DNA from: Chitinophaga pinensis
GTDB lineage: Bacteria; Bacteroidota; Bacteroidia; Chitinophagales; Chitinophagaceae
Assembly (NCBI GenBank): GCA_945897185.1
Contig: CAMDFC010000006.1
Span: 1 to 63,923, forward strand
Length of the DNA stretch: 63,923 bases
Direction: 5' to 3'
Position 1 is the stretch's first letter. Every line of letters begins with the position of its first letter. The notes under the pieces are model-generated. The model saw nothing but the letters and a program-made list of their open reading frames with translations. It made no database searches and was not told where the DNA came from. The position numbers and the translations under genes were made by a program. This document shows positions 63,197 through 63,923 of the stretch, piece by piece.

Positions 63197-63214
63197 ATGT
63201 TTACGGCACGTTGA
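63197..63214 (+). other. Possible five-codon leader ORF overlapping the sprA start
   Basis: ATG at 63197 opens the five-codon frame M-F-T-A-R ending in TGA (63212-63214), which overlaps the TTG start of sprA (63211) as TTGA. It would be a coupling peptide; it may equally be chance. Confidence 0.3.
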
Positions 63215-63923
63215 ACTTGTTATCCAGAACGATAACTTTATTGACCATTATCCTTGGTTTACATTTCTCTGCAAATGCGGAAAAATATCCTTACGCCCAT
63301 CATCCAAGCATTCAAGATACTGTCCCTAAAAAAGACACACTTCGTTATCCGCTGCAAGACCGCTACAGTGATAAACTGACTCAACAAAGAAAAAATCCAT
63401 TCGACCTCAAGGATCCGGTTAACATAAAAGATTCAATTGTTTATGATCCAAAGACCAAAGAATATTTTATTATTGAAAAAGTAGGGAGCAAGTATTTTAG
63501 AAAACCGACTTCTTTGAGTTTCGATGAATACATGCGGTTACAATCCCGCAAAATGGAAACTGATTATTTCCAAAAAAGGGCAAATACCAGTAGCTTATTG
63601 AATAGAAAACTGGCCAAACCCAAGCTCAATATGGGAGACGACCTGTTTAACCGTTTGTTTGGCTCTGGAAAAATTGATATTCGACCACAAGGGGAGGTAA
63701 ACGTAACAGCAGGTTATCAGGGACAAAATGTAAAAAACCCAACCTTGCCAGAGCGGGCAAGAAAAAACGGTGGACTAGATTTTGACATGGCTGCCAATTT
63801 GAACGTTGTGGGAAACATTGGCAATAAGATGAGGTTTCCAATCAGCTACAATACTTTGTCCACTTTTGATTTTGAGAACCAATTGAAGTTAGATTATACA
63901 GGAGAAGCAGACGACATCTTTAA
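63211..63923 (+). CDS. sprA: T9SS outer-membrane translocon / gliding protein SprA, N-terminal part (cut by window end)
   Basis: The frame is open from 63211 to the end, 237 codons plus two bases. The start is TTG: the frame has no ATG before the conserved part and begins with a signal peptide (MNLLSRTITLLTIILGLHFS then ANA). The mature region has the SprA-like KEYFIIEKVGSKYFRKPTSL, then DIRPQGEVNVTAGYQGQNVK and NVVGNIGNKMRFPISYN, followed by FDFENQLKLDYTGEADDIF. SprA is the very large (about 2400-residue) beta-barrel pore of the type IX secretion system. Its presence fits the T9SS-sorted subtilase in this window. Confidence 0.9.
   Translation, partial: MNLLSRTITLLTIILGLHFSANAEKYPYAHHPSIQDTVPKKDTLRYPLQDRYSDKLTQQRKNPFDLKDPVNIKDSIVYDPKTKEYFIIEKVGSKYFRKPTSLSFDEYMRLQSRKMETDYFQKRANTSSLLNRKLAKPKLNMGDDLFNRLFGSGKIDIRPQGEVNVTAGYQGQNVKNPTLPERARKNGGLDFDMAANLNVVGNIGNKMRFPISYNTLSTFDFENQLKLDYTGEADDIF

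Noticed and set aside
63197-63199. ATG at 63197 as the sprA start
   Set aside because: It is in a different frame and stops after five codons; the SprA frame starts at TTG 63211.
1-63923. Mobile elements, phage, CRISPR, restriction or toxin systems
   Set aside because: No transposase, integrase, direct-repeat array, Cas, methylase-restriction pair or toxin-antitoxin gene could be recognised on either strand.

Overview
This 63.9 kb window is chromosomal DNA from a member of the Bacteroidetes, most likely Chitinophagaceae (Sediminibacterium-like; the genus is inference). Supporting signs are moderate AT-richness, the Bacteroidetes -7 promoter element TAnnTTTG in front of many genes, few Shine-Dalgarno sequences, a type III glutamine synthetase, a fused E1 alpha/beta 2-oxoacid dehydrogenase, a DUF4954 protein, a subtilase with a type IX secretion C-terminal domain, and the start of the T9SS/gliding gene sprA. 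Genes are packed tightly: no gene-free stretch exceeds 300 bases. I see no insertion sequence, prophage, CRISPR array, rRNA or conjugation gene. The content is largely core metabolism and housekeeping with a few exported proteins of unknown role.

Layout. 0-4.2 kb: 3' end of glutamine synthetase III, accC-accB, an atypical elongation factor P and malate dehydrogenase. 4.2-10.4 kb: a transporter block (two divergent MFS paralogues, DedA, a DAACS symporter, an APC permease). 10.5-18 kb: a lipoprotein, YebC, a DCC thiol protein, the E1 fusion, two tandem DUF1573 proteins, an aminotransferase and an EamA exporter. 18-22.1 kb: glmS followed by DUF4954. 22.3-33.1 kb: exported proteins (beta-propeller-like protein, two tandem type-B carboxylesterases, lipoprotein, subtilase with T9SS tail) and a B12-binding-type radical SAM enzyme. 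33.1-37.5 kb: tRNA-Glu, gap, pgk and a lemA-TPM-TPM cluster. 37.5-43.2 kb: beta-CASP metallohydrolase, DUF4442, FAH-family hydrolase, pth, rplY, prs and radC. 43.3-46.3 kb: pepP-pssA-purS-rsmI. 46.3-54.1 kb: ligase-associated DEXH helicase, the matching phosphoesterase pdeM, a MurU-like nucleotidyltransferase, a kinase fused to a RapZ C-terminal domain, a TrmH-type methylase, UbiA-family prenyltransferase, ruvX and def. 54.1-63.9 kb: phosphorylase-like protein, lipoprotein, lysA, scpB, a stand-alone atpG, a fabH-transsulfuration-GNAT operon, ruvA and the 5' part of sprA.

The most interesting items are: (1) a sugar-kinase-like protein carrying the RapZ C-terminal domain (glucosamine-6-phosphate sensor in E. 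coli) in place of RapZ's own kinase domain, overlapping a MurU-like gene, which suggests a feedback-controlled amino-sugar salvage module; (2) an elongation factor P with Arg32 at the tip position in a non-canonical loop; (3) a phosphorylase-family protein with Thr453 where the PLP lysine is expected; (4) four neighbouring genes (pdeM, kinase-RapZ-C, trmH-type, def) whose TAnnTTTG element lies so close to the ATG that leaderless mRNAs are predicted; (5) a terminator-like hairpin whose U-tract runs into the pth start codon. All functional statements rest on motif and family recognition by eye; no database search was possible.
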